From positions 61,127,435 to 61,191,434 of the forward strand of contig NC_132904.1 of assembly GCF_047675955.1 (NCBI RefSeq): a DNA stretch of 64,000 bases, written 5' to 3'. A program made the position numbers and the translations under genes. The notes beneath the pieces are model-generated. The model did no database searches. It was not told where the DNA came from and saw nothing but the letters and a program-made list of their open reading frames with translations. Positions 11,288 to 24,036 of the stretch are shown here, one piece after another. The first letter of the stretch is position 1. Every line of letters begins with the position of its first letter. The stretch is from Chlorocebus sabaeus (taxonomy: Eukaryota; Chordata; Mammalia; Primates; Cercopithecidae).

Positions 11288-14200
11288 CAAGAAGCCTTTT
11301 GATAAGGCTGTTCTTGTGGAATTGGCAAAGGGATATTTGGAGGCCCATAGAGGGCTATAGTGAAAAAGGAAATATCTTCTGTTCAAAACTGGAAAGAAGC
11401 TTTGTGAGAAACTGCTCTGTGTTCTGTTAGTTCATCTCACAGAGTTACATCTTTCCCTTCAAGAAGCCTTTCGCTAAGACTGTTCTTGTGGAATTGGCAA
11501 AGGGATATTTGGAAGCCCATAGAGGGCTATGGTGAAAAAGGAAATATCTTCCGTTCAAAACTGGAAAGAAGCGTTCTGAGAAACTGCTCTGTGTTCTGTT
11601 AATTCATCTCACAGAATTACATCTTTCCCTTCAGGAAGCCTTTCTCTAAGGCTGTTCTTGTGGCATTGGCAAAGGGATATTTGGAAGCCCATAGTGGGCT
11701 ATGGTGAAAAAGGAAATATCTTCCGTTCAAAACTCGAAAGAAGCTTTCTGAGAAACTGCTCTGTGTTCTGTTAGTTCATCTCACAGAGTTACATCTTTCC
11801 CTTCAAGAAACCTTTCGCTAAGGCTGTTCTTGTGGAATTGGCAAAGGGATATTTGGAAGCCCATAGAAGGATATGGTGAAAAAGGAAATATCTTCCGTTC
11901 AAAACTGGAAAGAAGCCTTCTGAGAAACTGCTCTGTGTTCAGTTAATTCATCTCACAGAGTTACATCTTTACCTTCAACCAGCCTTTCGCTAAGGCTGTT
12001 CTTGTGGAATTGGCAAAGGGATATTTGGAAGCCCATAGAGGGCTACGGTGAAAAAGGAAATATCTTCCGTTCAAAACTGGAAAGAAGCTTTCTGAGAAAC
12101 TGCTCTGTGTTCTGTTAATTCATCTCACAGAGTTACATCTTTCCCTTCAAGAAGCCTTTTGATAAGGCTGTTCTTGTGGAATTGGCAAAGGGATATTTGG
12201 AGGCCCATAGTGGGCTATAGTGAAAAAGGAAATATCTTCCCTTCAAAACTGGAGAGAAGCTTTGTGAGAAACTGTTCTGTGTTCTGTTAATTCATCTCAC
12301 AGAGTTACATCTTTCCCTTCAAGAAGCCTTTCGCTAAGGCTGTTCTTGTGGAATTTGCAAAGGGATATTTGGAAGCCTATAGAGGTCTATGGGGAAAAAG
12401 GAAATATCTTCCGTTCAAAACTGGAAAGAAGCTTTCTGAGAAACTGCTCTGTGTTCTGTTAATTCATCTCACAGAGTTACATCTTTCCCTTCAAGAAGCC
12501 TTTCGATAAGGCTGTTCTTGTGGAATTGGCAAAGGGATATTTGGAAGCCCCTAGAGGGCTATGGTGAAAAAGGAAATATCTTCCGTTCACAACTGGAAAG
12601 AAGCTTTCTGAGAAACTGCTCTGTGTTCTGTTAATTCATCTCACAGAGTTACATCTTTACCTTCAACAAGCCTTTCGCTAAGGCTGTTCTTGTGGAATTG
12701 GCAAAGGGATATTTGGGAGCCCATAGAGGGCTACGGTGAAAAAGGAAATATCTTCCGTTCAAAACTGGAAAGAAGCCTTCTGAGAAACTGCTCTGTGTTC
12801 TGCTAATTCATCTCACAGAGTTACATCTTTACCTTCAACAAGCCTTTCGCTAAGGCTGTTCTTGTGGCATTGGCAAAGGGATATTTGGAAGCCCATAGAA
12901 GGCTACGGTGAAAAAGGAAATATCTTACGGTCAAAACTGGAAAGAAGCTTTCTGAGAAACTGCTCTGTGTTCTGTTAATTCATCTCACAGAGTTACATCT
13001 TTCCCTTCAAGAAGCCTTTCGCTAAGGCTGTTCTTGTGTAATTGCCAAAGGGATATTTGGAAGCCCATAGAGGGCTATGGTGAAAAAGGAAATATCTTCC
13101 GTTCAAAACTGGAAAGAAGCTTTCTGAGAAACTGCTCTGTGTTCTGTTAATTCATCTCACAGAGTTACATCTTTCCCTTCAAGAAGCCTTTCGCTAAGGC
13201 AGATCTTGTGGCATTGGCAAAGGGATATTTGGAAGCCCATAGAAGGCTATGGTGAAAAAGGAAATATCTTCCGTTCAAAATTGGAAACAAGCTTTCTGAG
13301 AAACTGCTCTGTGTTCCGTTAATTCTTCTCACAGAGTTACATCTTTCCCTTCAAGAAGCCTTTCGCTAAGGCTGTTCTTGTGGAATCGGCAAAGGGATAT
13401 TTGGAAGCCCATAGAGGGCTATGGTGAAAAAGGAAATATCTTTCGTTCAAAACTGGAAAGAAGTTTCTGAGAAACTGCTCTGTGTTCTCTTAATTCATCT
13501 AACAGAGTTACATCTTTCCTTTCAAGAATCCTTTCGATAAGGCTGTTCTTGTGGAATTGGCAAAGGGATATTTGGAAGCACATAGAGGGCTATGGTGAAA
13601 AAGGAAATAATCTTACGGTCAAAACTGGAAAGAAGCTTTCTGTGAAACTGCTCTGTGTTCTCTTAATTTATCTCACAGAGTTACATCTTTCCCTTCAAGA
13701 AGCCTTTCGCTAAGGCTGTTCTTGTGGAATTGGCAAAGGGATATTTGGAAGCCCATAGAGGGCTATGGTCAAAAGGAAATATCTTCCGTTCAAAACTAGA
13801 AAGAAGTTTTCTGAGAAACTGCTCTGTGTTCTGTTAATTCATCTCACAGAGTTACATCTTTCCCTTCAAGAAGCCTTTCGCTAAGGCTGTTCTTGTGGAA
13901 TTGGCAAAGGGATATTTGGAAGCCCATAGAGGGCTACGGTGAAAAAAGAAATATCTTCCGTTCAAAACTGGAAAGAAGCGTTCTGAGAAACTGCTCTGTG
14001 TTCTGTTAATTCATCTTACAGAGTTACATCTTTACCTTCAAGAAGCCTTTCGCTAAGGCTGTTCTTGTGGAATTGGCAAAGGGATATTTGGAAGCCCATA
14101 GAAGGCTATGGTGAAAAAGGAAATACCTTCCGTTCAAAACTGGAAAGAAGCCTTCTGTGAAACTGCTCTGTGTTCTGTTAATTCATCTCACAGAGTTACA

Positions 14201-15938
14201 TCTTTCCCTTCAAGAAGCCTTGCACTAAGGCTGCTCTTGTGGAATTGGCAAAGTGATATTTGGAACCCCTAGACGGCTATGGTGAAAAAGGAAATATCTT
14301 CCGTTCAAAACTGGAAAGACGGTTTCTGAGAAACTGCTCTGTGTTCTCTTAATTTATCTCACAGAGTTACATCTTTCCCTTCAAGAAGCCTTTCGCTAAG
14401 GCTGTTCTTGTGGAATTTGCAAAGGGATATTTGGAAGCCTATAGAGGTCTATGGGGAAAAAGGAAATATCTTCCGTTCAAAACTGGAAAGAAGCTTTCTG
14501 AGAAACTGCTCTGTGTTCTGTTAATTCATCTCACAGAGTTACATCTTTCCCTTCAAGAAGCCTTTCGCTAAGGCTGTTCTTCTGGAACTGGCAAAGGGAT
14601 ATTTGGAAGCCCATAGAGGGCTATGGTGAAAAAAGAAATATCTTCCGTTCAAAACTGGAAAGAAGCGTTCTGAGAAACTGCTCTGTGTTCTGTTAATTCA
14701 TCTCACAGAGTTACATCTTTCCTTATAAGAAGCCTTTCGCTAAGGCTGTTCTTGTGGAATTGGAAAAGGGATATTTGGAAGCCCCTAGAGGGCTATGGTG
14801 AAAAAGGAAATATCTTCCGTTCACAACTGGAAAGAAGCTTTCTGAGAAACTGCTCTGTGTTCTGTTAATTCATCTCACAGAGTTACATCTTTCCCTTCAA
14901 GAAGCCTTTCGCTAAGGCTGTTCTTGTGGAATTGGCAAAGTGATATTTGGAAGCGCATAGAGGGCTATGGTGAGAAAGGAAATATCTTACGGTCAAAACT
15001 GGAAAGAAGGTTTCTGAGAAACTGCTCTGTGTTCTCTTAATTTATCTCACAGAGTTACATCTTTCCCTTCAAGAAGCCTTTCCCTAAGGCTGTTCTTGTG
15101 GAATTGGCAAAGGGATATTTGGAAGACCATAGAGGGCTATGGTGAAAAAAGAAATATCTTCCGTTCAAAACTGGAAAGAAGCGTTCTGAGAAACTGCTCT
15201 GTGTTCTGTTAATTCATCTCACAGAGTTACATCTTTCCCTTCAAGAAGCCTTTCGCTAAGGCTGTTCTTGTGGAATTGGCGAAGGGATATTTGGAAGCCC
15301 ATAGAGGGCTATGGTGAAAAAGGAAATATCTTACGGTGAAAACTAGAAAGAAGGTTTCTGAGAAACTACTCTGCGTTCTCTTAATTGATCTCACAGAGTT
15401 ACATCTTTCCCTTCAAGAAGCCTTTCGCTAAGGCTGTTCTTGTGGAATTGGCAAAGGGATATTTGGAAGCCCATAGAGGGCTATGGTGAAAAAGGAAATA
15501 TCTTCCGTGCAAAACTGGAAAGAAGCTTTCTGAGAAACTGCTCTGTGTTCTGTTAATTCATCTCACAGAGTTACATCTTTCCCTTAAAGAAACCTTTCGC
15601 TAAGGCTGTTGTTCTGGAATTTGCAAAGGGATATTTGGAAGCCCATAGAGGGCTATGGTGAAAAAGGAAATATCTTCCGTTCAAAACTGGAAAGAAGCGT
15701 TCTGAGAAACTGCTCTGTGTTCTGTTAATTCATCTCACAGAGTTACATCTTTCCCTTCAAGAAACCTTTCGCTAAGGCTGTTGTTCTGGAATTTGCAAAG
15801 GGATATTTGGAAGCCCATAGAGGGCTATGGTGAAAAAGGAAATATCTTCCGTTCAAAACTGGAAAGAAGCTTTCTGAGAAACTGCTCTGTGTTCTGTTCA
15901 TTCATCTCACAGAGTTACATCTTTCCCTTCAAGAAGCC
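9921..15938 (+). repeat. Block B, copy 1 (6,018 bp, 35 monomers)
   Basis: Matches copy 2 at a fixed offset of 6018 bases (35 x 172 minus 2). Checked markers include AAGCATTCTG (10021), GGGAAATTTGG (near 10470), GGTGTAAAAGG (near 10844), AAGGCAGATC (near 13196), the lost base in AAGAAGTTTCTG (near 13460), CTTGCACTAAGG (near 14218) and TTAATTGATC (near 15381). I saw no difference between the copies at the places compared. The match runs 9916-15943 against 15934-21961, so the copies share a 10-base overlap (AAGCCTTTCG) at the junction. Confidence 0.92.
14217..15090 (+). repeat. Recurrent five-monomer cassette K (example copy)
   Basis: Ordered series of marked monomers: CCTTGCACTAAGG with TGATATTTGGAACCCCTAG; then AAGACGGTTTC; then CCTATAGAGGTCTATGGGG; then TTATAAGAAG with GGAAAAGGG and CCCCTAG; then CACAACTGG with TGATATTTGGAAGCGC and GTGAGAAAGG; ending at CTTTCCCTAAGG. 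The same order occurs at 20235-21108, 46709-47580 and 48772-49640. Partial versions occur from 35365, 44647, 52.82 kb, 54.1 kb, 58.5 kb and 60.8 kb. It is the most widely dispersed multi-monomer haplotype in the window. Confidence 0.8.
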
Positions 15939-18900
15939 TTTCGCTAAGGCTGTTCTTGTGGAATTGGCAAAGGGATATTTGGAAGCCCTTAGAGGGCTAT
16001 GGTGAAAAAAGAAATATCTTCCGTTCAAAACTGGAAAGAAGCATTCTGAGAAACTGCTCTGTGTTCTGTTAATTCATCTCACAGAGTTACATCTTTCCTT
16101 ATAAGAAGCCTTTCGCTAAGGCTGTTCTTGTGGAATTGGAAAAGGGATATTTGGAAGCCCCTAGAGGGCTATGGTGAAAAAGGAAATATCTTCCGTTCAA
16201 AACTGGAAAGAAGCTTTCTGAGAAACTGCTCTGTGTTCTGTTAATTCATCTCACAGAGTTACATCTTTCCCTTCAAGAAGCCTTTCGCTAAGACTGTTCT
16301 TGTGGAATTGGCAAAGGGATATTTGGAAGCCCATAGAAGGCTACGGTGAAAAAGGAAATATCTTACGGTCAAAACTGGAAAGAAGCTTTCTGAGAAACTG
16401 CTCTGTGTTCTGTTAATTCTTCTCACAGAGTTACATCTTTCCCTTCAAGAAGCCTTTCGCTAAGGCTGTTCTTGTGTAATTGGCAAAGGGAAATTTGGAA
16501 GCCCATAGAGGGCTGTGGTGAAAAAGGAAATATCTTCCGTTCAAAACTGGAAAGAAGCGTTCTGAGAAACTGCTCTGTGTTCTGTTAATTCATCTCACAG
16601 AGTTACATCTTTCCCTTCAAGAAGCCTTTTGATAAGGCTGTTCTTGTGGAATTGGCAAAGGGATATTTGGAGGCCCATAGAGGGCTATGGTGAAAAAGGA
16701 AATATCGTAAGTTCAAAACTGGAAAGAAGCGTTCTGAGAAACTGCTCTGTGTTCTGTTAATTCATCTCACACAGTTACATCTTTCCCTTCAAGAAGCATT
16801 GCGCTAAGGCTGTTCTTGTGGCATTGGCAAAGGGATATTTGGAAGCCCATAGAGGGCTATGGTGTAAAAGGAAATATCTTCCGTTCAAAACTGGAAAGAA
16901 GCTTTCTGAGAAACTGCTCTGTGTTCTGTTAGTTCATCTCACAGAGTTACATCTTTCCCTTTAAGAAGCATTTCGCTAAGGCTGTTCTTGTGGAATTGGC
17001 AAAGGGATATTTGGAAGCCCATAGAAGGATATGGTGAAAAAGGAAATATCTTCCGTTGAAAACTGGAAAGAAGCCTTCTGAGAAACTGCTCTGTGTTCAG
17101 TTAATTCATCTCACAGAGTTACATCTTTACCTTCAACAAGCCTTTCGCTAAGGCTGTTCTTGTGGAATTGGCAAAGGGATATTTGGAAGCCCATAGAGGG
17201 CTACGGTGAAAAAGGAAATATCTTCCGTTCAAAACTGGAAAGAAGCTTTCTGAGAAACTGCTCTGTGTTCTGTTAATTCATCTCACAGAGTTACATCTTT
17301 CCCTTCAAGAAGCCTTTTGATAAGGCTGTTCTTGTGGAATTGGCAAAGGGATATTTGGAGGCCCATAGAGGGCTATAGTGAAAAAGGAAATATCTTCTGT
17401 TCAAAACTGGAAAGAAGCTTTGTGAGAAACTGCTCTGTGTTCTGTTAGTTCATCTCACAGAGTTACATCTTTCCCTTCAAGAAGCCTTTCGCTAAGACTG
17501 TTCTTGTGGAATTGGCAAAGGGATATTTGGAAGCCCATAGAGGGCTATGGTGAAAAAGGAAATATCTTCCGTTCAAAACTGGAAAGAAGCGTTCTGAGAA
17601 ACTGCTCTGTGTTCTGTTAATTCATCTCACAGAATTACATCTTTCCCTTCAGGAAGCCTTTCTCTAAGGCTGTTCTTGTGGCATTGGCAAAGGGATATTT
17701 GGAAGCCCATAGTGGGCTATGGTGAAAAAGGAAATATCTTCCGTTCAAAACTCGAAAGAAGCTTTCTGAGAAACTGCTCTGTGTTCTGTTAGTTCATCTC
17801 ACAGAGTTACATCTTTCCCTTCAAGAAACCTTTCGCTAAGGCTGTTCTTGTGGAATTGGCAAAGGGATATTTGGAAGCCCATAGAAGGATATGGTGAAAA
17901 AGGAAATATCTTCCGTTCAAAACTGGAAAGAAGCCTTCTGAGAAACTGCTCTGTGTTCAGTTAATTCATCTCACAGAGTTACATCTTTACCTTCAACCAG
18001 CCTTTCGCTAAGGCTGTTCTTGTGGAATTGGCAAAGGGATATTTGGAAGCCCATAGAGGGCTACGGTGAAAAAGGAAATATCTTCCGTTCAAAACTGGAA
18101 AGAAGCTTTCTGAGAAACTGCTCTGTGTTCTGTTAATTCATCTCACAGAGTTACATCTTTCCCTTCAAGAAGCCTTTTGATAAGGCTGTTCTTGTGGAAT
18201 TGGCAAAGGGATATTTGGAGGCCCATAGTGGGCTATAGTGAAAAAGGAAATATCTTCCCTTCAAAACTGGAGAGAAGCTTTGTGAGAAACTGTTCTGTGT
18301 TCTGTTAATTCATCTCACAGAGTTACATCTTTCCCTTCAAGAAGCCTTTCGCTAAGGCTGTTCTTGTGGAATTTGCAAAGGGATATTTGGAAGCCTATAG
18401 AGGTCTATGGGGAAAAAGGAAATATCTTCCGTTCAAAACTGGAAAGAAGCTTTCTGAGAAACTGCTCTGTGTTCTGTTAATTCATCTCACAGAGTTACAT
18501 CTTTCCCTTCAAGAAGCCTTTCGATAAGGCTGTTCTTGTGGAATTGGCAAAGGGATATTTGGAAGCCCCTAGAGGGCTATGGTGAAAAAGGAAATATCTT
18601 CCGTTCACAACTGGAAAGAAGCTTTCTGAGAAACTGCTCTGTGTTCTGTTAATTCATCTCACAGAGTTACATCTTTACCTTCAACAAGCCTTTCGCTAAG
18701 GCTGTTCTTGTGGAATTGGCAAAGGGATATTTGGGAGCCCATAGAGGGCTACGGTGAAAAAGGAAATATCTTCCGTTCAAAACTGGAAAGAAGCCTTCTG
18801 AGAAACTGCTCTGTGTTCTGCTAATTCATCTCACAGAGTTACATCTTTACCTTCAACAAGCCTTTCGCTAAGGCTGTTCTTGTGGCATTGGCAAAGGGAT

Positions 18901-21900
18901 ATTTGGAAGCCCATAGAAGGCTACGGTGAAAAAGGAAATATCTTACGGTCAAAACTGGAAAGAAGCTTTCTGAGAAACTGCTCTGTGTTCTGTTAATTCA
19001 TCTCACAGAGTTACATCTTTCCCTTCAAGAAGCCTTTCGCTAAGGCTGTTCTTGTGTAATTGCCAAAGGGATATTTGGAAGCCCATAGAGGGCTATGGTG
19101 AAAAAGGAAATATCTTCCGTTCAAAACTGGAAAGAAGCTTTCTGAGAAACTGCTCTGTGTTCTGTTAATTCATCTCACAGAGTTACATCTTTCCCTTCAA
19201 GAAGCCTTTCGCTAAGGCAGATCTTGTGGCATTGGCAAAGGGATATTTGGAAGCCCATAGAAGGCTATGGTGAAAAAGGAAATATCTTCCGTTCAAAATT
19301 GGAAACAAGCTTTCTGAGAAACTGCTCTGTGTTCCGTTAATTCTTCTCACAGAGTTACATCTTTCCCTTCAAGAAGCCTTTCGCTAAGGCTGTTCTTGTG
19401 GAATCGGCAAAGGGATATTTGGAAGCCCATAGAGGGCTATGGTGAAAAAGGAAATATCTTTCGTTCAAAACTGGAAAGAAGTTTCTGAGAAACTGCTCTG
19501 TGTTCTCTTAATTCATCTAACAGAGTTACATCTTTCCTTTCAAGAATCCTTTCGATAAGGCTGTTCTTGTGGAATTGGCAAAGGGATATTTGGAAGCACA
19601 TAGAGGGCTATGGTGAAAAAGGAAATAATCTTACGGTCAAAACTGGAAAGAAGCTTTCTGTGAAACTGCTCTGTGTTCTCTTAATTTATCTCACAGAGTT
19701 ACATCTTTCCCTTCAAGAAGCCTTTCGCTAAGGCTGTTCTTGTGGAATTGGCAAAGGGATATTTGGAAGCCCATAGAGGGCTATGGTCAAAAGGAAATAT
19801 CTTCCGTTCAAAACTAGAAAGAAGTTTTCTGAGAAACTGCTCTGTGTTCTGTTAATTCATCTCACAGAGTTACATCTTTCCCTTCAAGAAGCCTTTCGCT
19901 AAGGCTGTTCTTGTGGAATTGGCAAAGGGATATTTGGAAGCCCATAGAGGGCTACGGTGAAAAAAGAAATATCTTCCGTTCAAAACTGGAAAGAAGCGTT
20001 CTGAGAAACTGCTCTGTGTTCTGTTAATTCATCTTACAGAGTTACATCTTTACCTTCAAGAAGCCTTTCGCTAAGGCTGTTCTTGTGGAATTGGCAAAGG
20101 GATATTTGGAAGCCCATAGAAGGCTATGGTGAAAAAGGAAATACCTTCCGTTCAAAACTGGAAAGAAGCCTTCTGTGAAACTGCTCTGTGTTCTGTTAAT
20201 TCATCTCACAGAGTTACATCTTTCCCTTCAAGAAGCCTTGCACTAAGGCTGCTCTTGTGGAATTGGCAAAGTGATATTTGGAACCCCTAGACGGCTATGG
20301 TGAAAAAGGAAATATCTTCCGTTCAAAACTGGAAAGACGGTTTCTGAGAAACTGCTCTGTGTTCTCTTAATTTATCTCACAGAGTTACATCTTTCCCTTC
20401 AAGAAGCCTTTCGCTAAGGCTGTTCTTGTGGAATTTGCAAAGGGATATTTGGAAGCCTATAGAGGTCTATGGGGAAAAAGGAAATATCTTCCGTTCAAAA
20501 CTGGAAAGAAGCTTTCTGAGAAACTGCTCTGTGTTCTGTTAATTCATCTCACAGAGTTACATCTTTCCCTTCAAGAAGCCTTTCGCTAAGGCTGTTCTTC
20601 TGGAACTGGCAAAGGGATATTTGGAAGCCCATAGAGGGCTATGGTGAAAAAAGAAATATCTTCCGTTCAAAACTGGAAAGAAGCGTTCTGAGAAACTGCT
20701 CTGTGTTCTGTTAATTCATCTCACAGAGTTACATCTTTCCTTATAAGAAGCCTTTCGCTAAGGCTGTTCTTGTGGAATTGGAAAAGGGATATTTGGAAGC
20801 CCCTAGAGGGCTATGGTGAAAAAGGAAATATCTTCCGTTCACAACTGGAAAGAAGCTTTCTGAGAAACTGCTCTGTGTTCTGTTAATTCATCTCACAGAG
20901 TTACATCTTTCCCTTCAAGAAGCCTTTCGCTAAGGCTGTTCTTGTGGAATTGGCAAAGTGATATTTGGAAGCGCATAGAGGGCTATGGTGAGAAAGGAAA
21001 TATCTTACGGTCAAAACTGGAAAGAAGGTTTCTGAGAAACTGCTCTGTGTTCTCTTAATTTATCTCACAGAGTTACATCTTTCCCTTCAAGAAGCCTTTC
21101 CCTAAGGCTGTTCTTGTGGAATTGGCAAAGGGATATTTGGAAGACCATAGAGGGCTATGGTGAAAAAAGAAATATCTTCCGTTCAAAACTGGAAAGAAGC
21201 GTTCTGAGAAACTGCTCTGTGTTCTGTTAATTCATCTCACAGAGTTACATCTTTCCCTTCAAGAAGCCTTTCGCTAAGGCTGTTCTTGTGGAATTGGCGA
21301 AGGGATATTTGGAAGCCCATAGAGGGCTATGGTGAAAAAGGAAATATCTTACGGTGAAAACTAGAAAGAAGGTTTCTGAGAAACTACTCTGCGTTCTCTT
21401 AATTGATCTCACAGAGTTACATCTTTCCCTTCAAGAAGCCTTTCGCTAAGGCTGTTCTTGTGGAATTGGCAAAGGGATATTTGGAAGCCCATAGAGGGCT
21501 ATGGTGAAAAAGGAAATATCTTCCGTGCAAAACTGGAAAGAAGCTTTCTGAGAAACTGCTCTGTGTTCTGTTAATTCATCTCACAGAGTTACATCTTTCC
21601 CTTAAAGAAACCTTTCGCTAAGGCTGTTGTTCTGGAATTTGCAAAGGGATATTTGGAAGCCCATAGAGGGCTATGGTGAAAAAGGAAATATCTTCCGTTC
21701 AAAACTGGAAAGAAGCGTTCTGAGAAACTGCTCTGTGTTCTGTTAATTCATCTCACAGAGTTACATCTTTCCCTTCAAGAAACCTTTCGCTAAGGCTGTT
21801 GTTCTGGAATTTGCAAAGGGATATTTGGAAGCCCATAGAGGGCTATGGTGAAAAAGGAAATATCTTCCGTTCAAAACTGGAAAGAAGCTTTCTGAGAAAC

Positions 21901-21956
21901 TGCTCTGTGTTCTGTTCATTCATCTCACAGAGTTACATCTTTCCCTTCAAGAAGCC
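15939..21956 (+). repeat. Block B, copy 2
   Basis: Direct tandem copy of 9921-15938. Left edge: copy 1 reads TTCAAAAGCC where this junction reads TTCAAGAAGCC. Right edge: TTTCGCTAAGG in copy 1 becomes TTTCGATAAGG here at 21962. Its last 1.36 kb is also the start of block C copy 1. Confidence 0.92.
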
Positions 21957-24036
21957 TTTCGATAAGGCTGTTCTTGTGGAATTGGCAAAGGGATATTTGG
22001 AAGCCTATAGAGGGCTATAGTGAAAAAGGAAATATCTTCTGTTCAAAACTGGAAAGAAGCTTTCTGAGAAACTGCTCTGTGGTCTGTTAATTCATCTCAC
22101 AGAGTTACGTCTTTCCCTCAAGAAGCCTTTCGCTAAGGCTGTTCTTGTGGAATTGGCAAAGGGATATTTGGAAGACCATAGAGGGCTTTGGTGAAAAAGG
22201 AAATATCTTCCGTTCAAAACTGCAAAGAAGCGTTCTGAGAAACTGCTCTGTGTTCAGTTAATTCATCACACAGAGTTACATCTTTACCTTCAACAAGCCT
22301 TTCGCTAAGGCTGTTCTTGTGGAATTGGCAAAGGAATATTTGGAAGCCCATAGAGGGCTACCGTGAAAAAGGAAATATCTTCCGTTCAAAACTGGAAAGA
22401 AGCGTTCTGAGAAACTGCTCTGTGTTCTGTTAATTCATCTCACAGAGTTACATCTTTCCCTTCAAGAAGCCTTTCGCTAAGGCTGTTCTTGTGGCATTGG
22501 CAAAGGGATATTTGGAAGCCCATAGAGGGCTATGGTGAAAAAGGAAATATCTTCCGTTCAAAACTGGAAAGAAGCTTTCTGAGAAACTGCTCTGTGTTCT
22601 GTTAGTTCATCTCACAGAGTTACATCTTTCTCTTCAAGAAGCCTTTCCCTAAGACTGTTCTTGTGGAATTGGCAAAGGGATATTTGGAAGCCCATAGAGG
22701 GCTATGGTGAAAAAGGAAATAATCTTACGGTCAAAACTGGAAAGAAACTTTCTGTGAAACGGCTCTGTGTTCTCTTAATTTATCTCACAGAGTTACATCT
22801 TTAACTTCAAGAAGCCTTTCGCTAAGGCTGTTCTTGTGGAATTGGCAAAGGGATATTTGGAAGCCCATAGAGGGCTATGGTGAAAAGGAAATATCTTCCG
22901 TTCAAAACTGGAAAGAAGTTTTCTGAGAAACTGCTCTGTGTTCTGTTAATTCATCTCACAGAGTTACATCTTTCCCTTCAAGAAGCCTTTCGCTAAGACT
23001 GTTCTTGTGGAATTGGCAAGGGGATATTTGGAAGCCCATAGAAGGCTATGGTGAAAAAGGAAATATCTTCCGTTCAAAACTGGAAAGAAGCCTTCTGAGA
23101 AACTGCTCTGTGTTCTGTTAATTCATCTCACAGAGTTACATCTTTACCTTCAACAAGCCTTTCGCTAAGGCTGTTCTTGTGGAATAGGCAAAGGGATATT
23201 TGGAAGCCCATAGAAGGCTACGGTGAAAAAGGAAATATCTTACGGTCAAAACTGGAAAGAAGCTTTCTGAGAAACTGCTCTGTGTTCTGTTAATTCTTCT
23301 CACAGAGTTACATCTTTCCCTTCAAGAAGCCTTTCGCTAAGGCTGTTCTTGTGTAATTGGCAAAGGGATATTTGGAAGCCCATAGAGGGCTATGGTGAAA
23401 AAGGAAATATCTTCCGTTCAAAACTGGAAAGAAGCGTTCTGAGAAACTGCTCTGTGTTCTGTTAATTCATCTCACAGAGTTACATCTTTCCCTTCAAGAA
23501 GCCTTTCGCTAAGGCTGTTCTTGTGGCATTGGCAAAGGGATATTTGGAATCCCATAGAGGGCTATGGTGAAAAAGGAAATATCTTCCGTTCAAAACTGGA
23601 AAGAAGCTTTCTGAGAAACTGCTCTGTGTTCTGTTAATTCTTCTCACAGAGTTACATCTTTCCCTTCAAGAAGCCTTTCGCTAAGGCTGTTCTTGTGGAA
23701 TTGGCAAAGGAATATTTGGAAGCCCATACAGGGCTATGGTGAAAAAGGAAATATCTTACGGTGAAAACTAGAAAGAAGGTTTCTGAGAAACTACTCTGCG
23801 TTCTCTTAATTTATCTCACAGAGTTACATCTTTCCCTTCAAGAAGCCTTTCGATAAGGCTGTTCTTGTGGAATTGGCAAAGGGATATTTGGAAGCCCATA
23901 GAGGGCTATGGTGAAAAAGGAAATATCTTCCGTGCAAAACTGGAAAGAAGCTTTCTGAGAAACTGCTCTGTGTTCTGTTAATTCATCTCACAGAGTTACA
24001 TCTTTCCCTTCAAGAAACCTTTCGCTAAGGCTGTTG
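20598..24036 (+). repeat. Block C, copy 1 (20 monomers)
   Basis: Pairs with 24037-27304 at an offset of 3439 bases, changing to 3268 after about 22.17 kb. Shared rare variants are GGAACTGG (20602), GTGAGAAAGG (near 20989), ATTGGCGAAGGG (near 21295), GAAGACCATAG (near 22172), CATCACACAG (near 22265), ACCGTGAAA (near 22360), AAACGGCTCTG (near 22756) and TTGGAATCCC (near 23544). It contains one monomer (about 22.0-22.17 kb, with CTGTGGTCTG and a lost T in CTTTCCCTCAAG) that copy 2 lacks. Confidence 0.88.
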
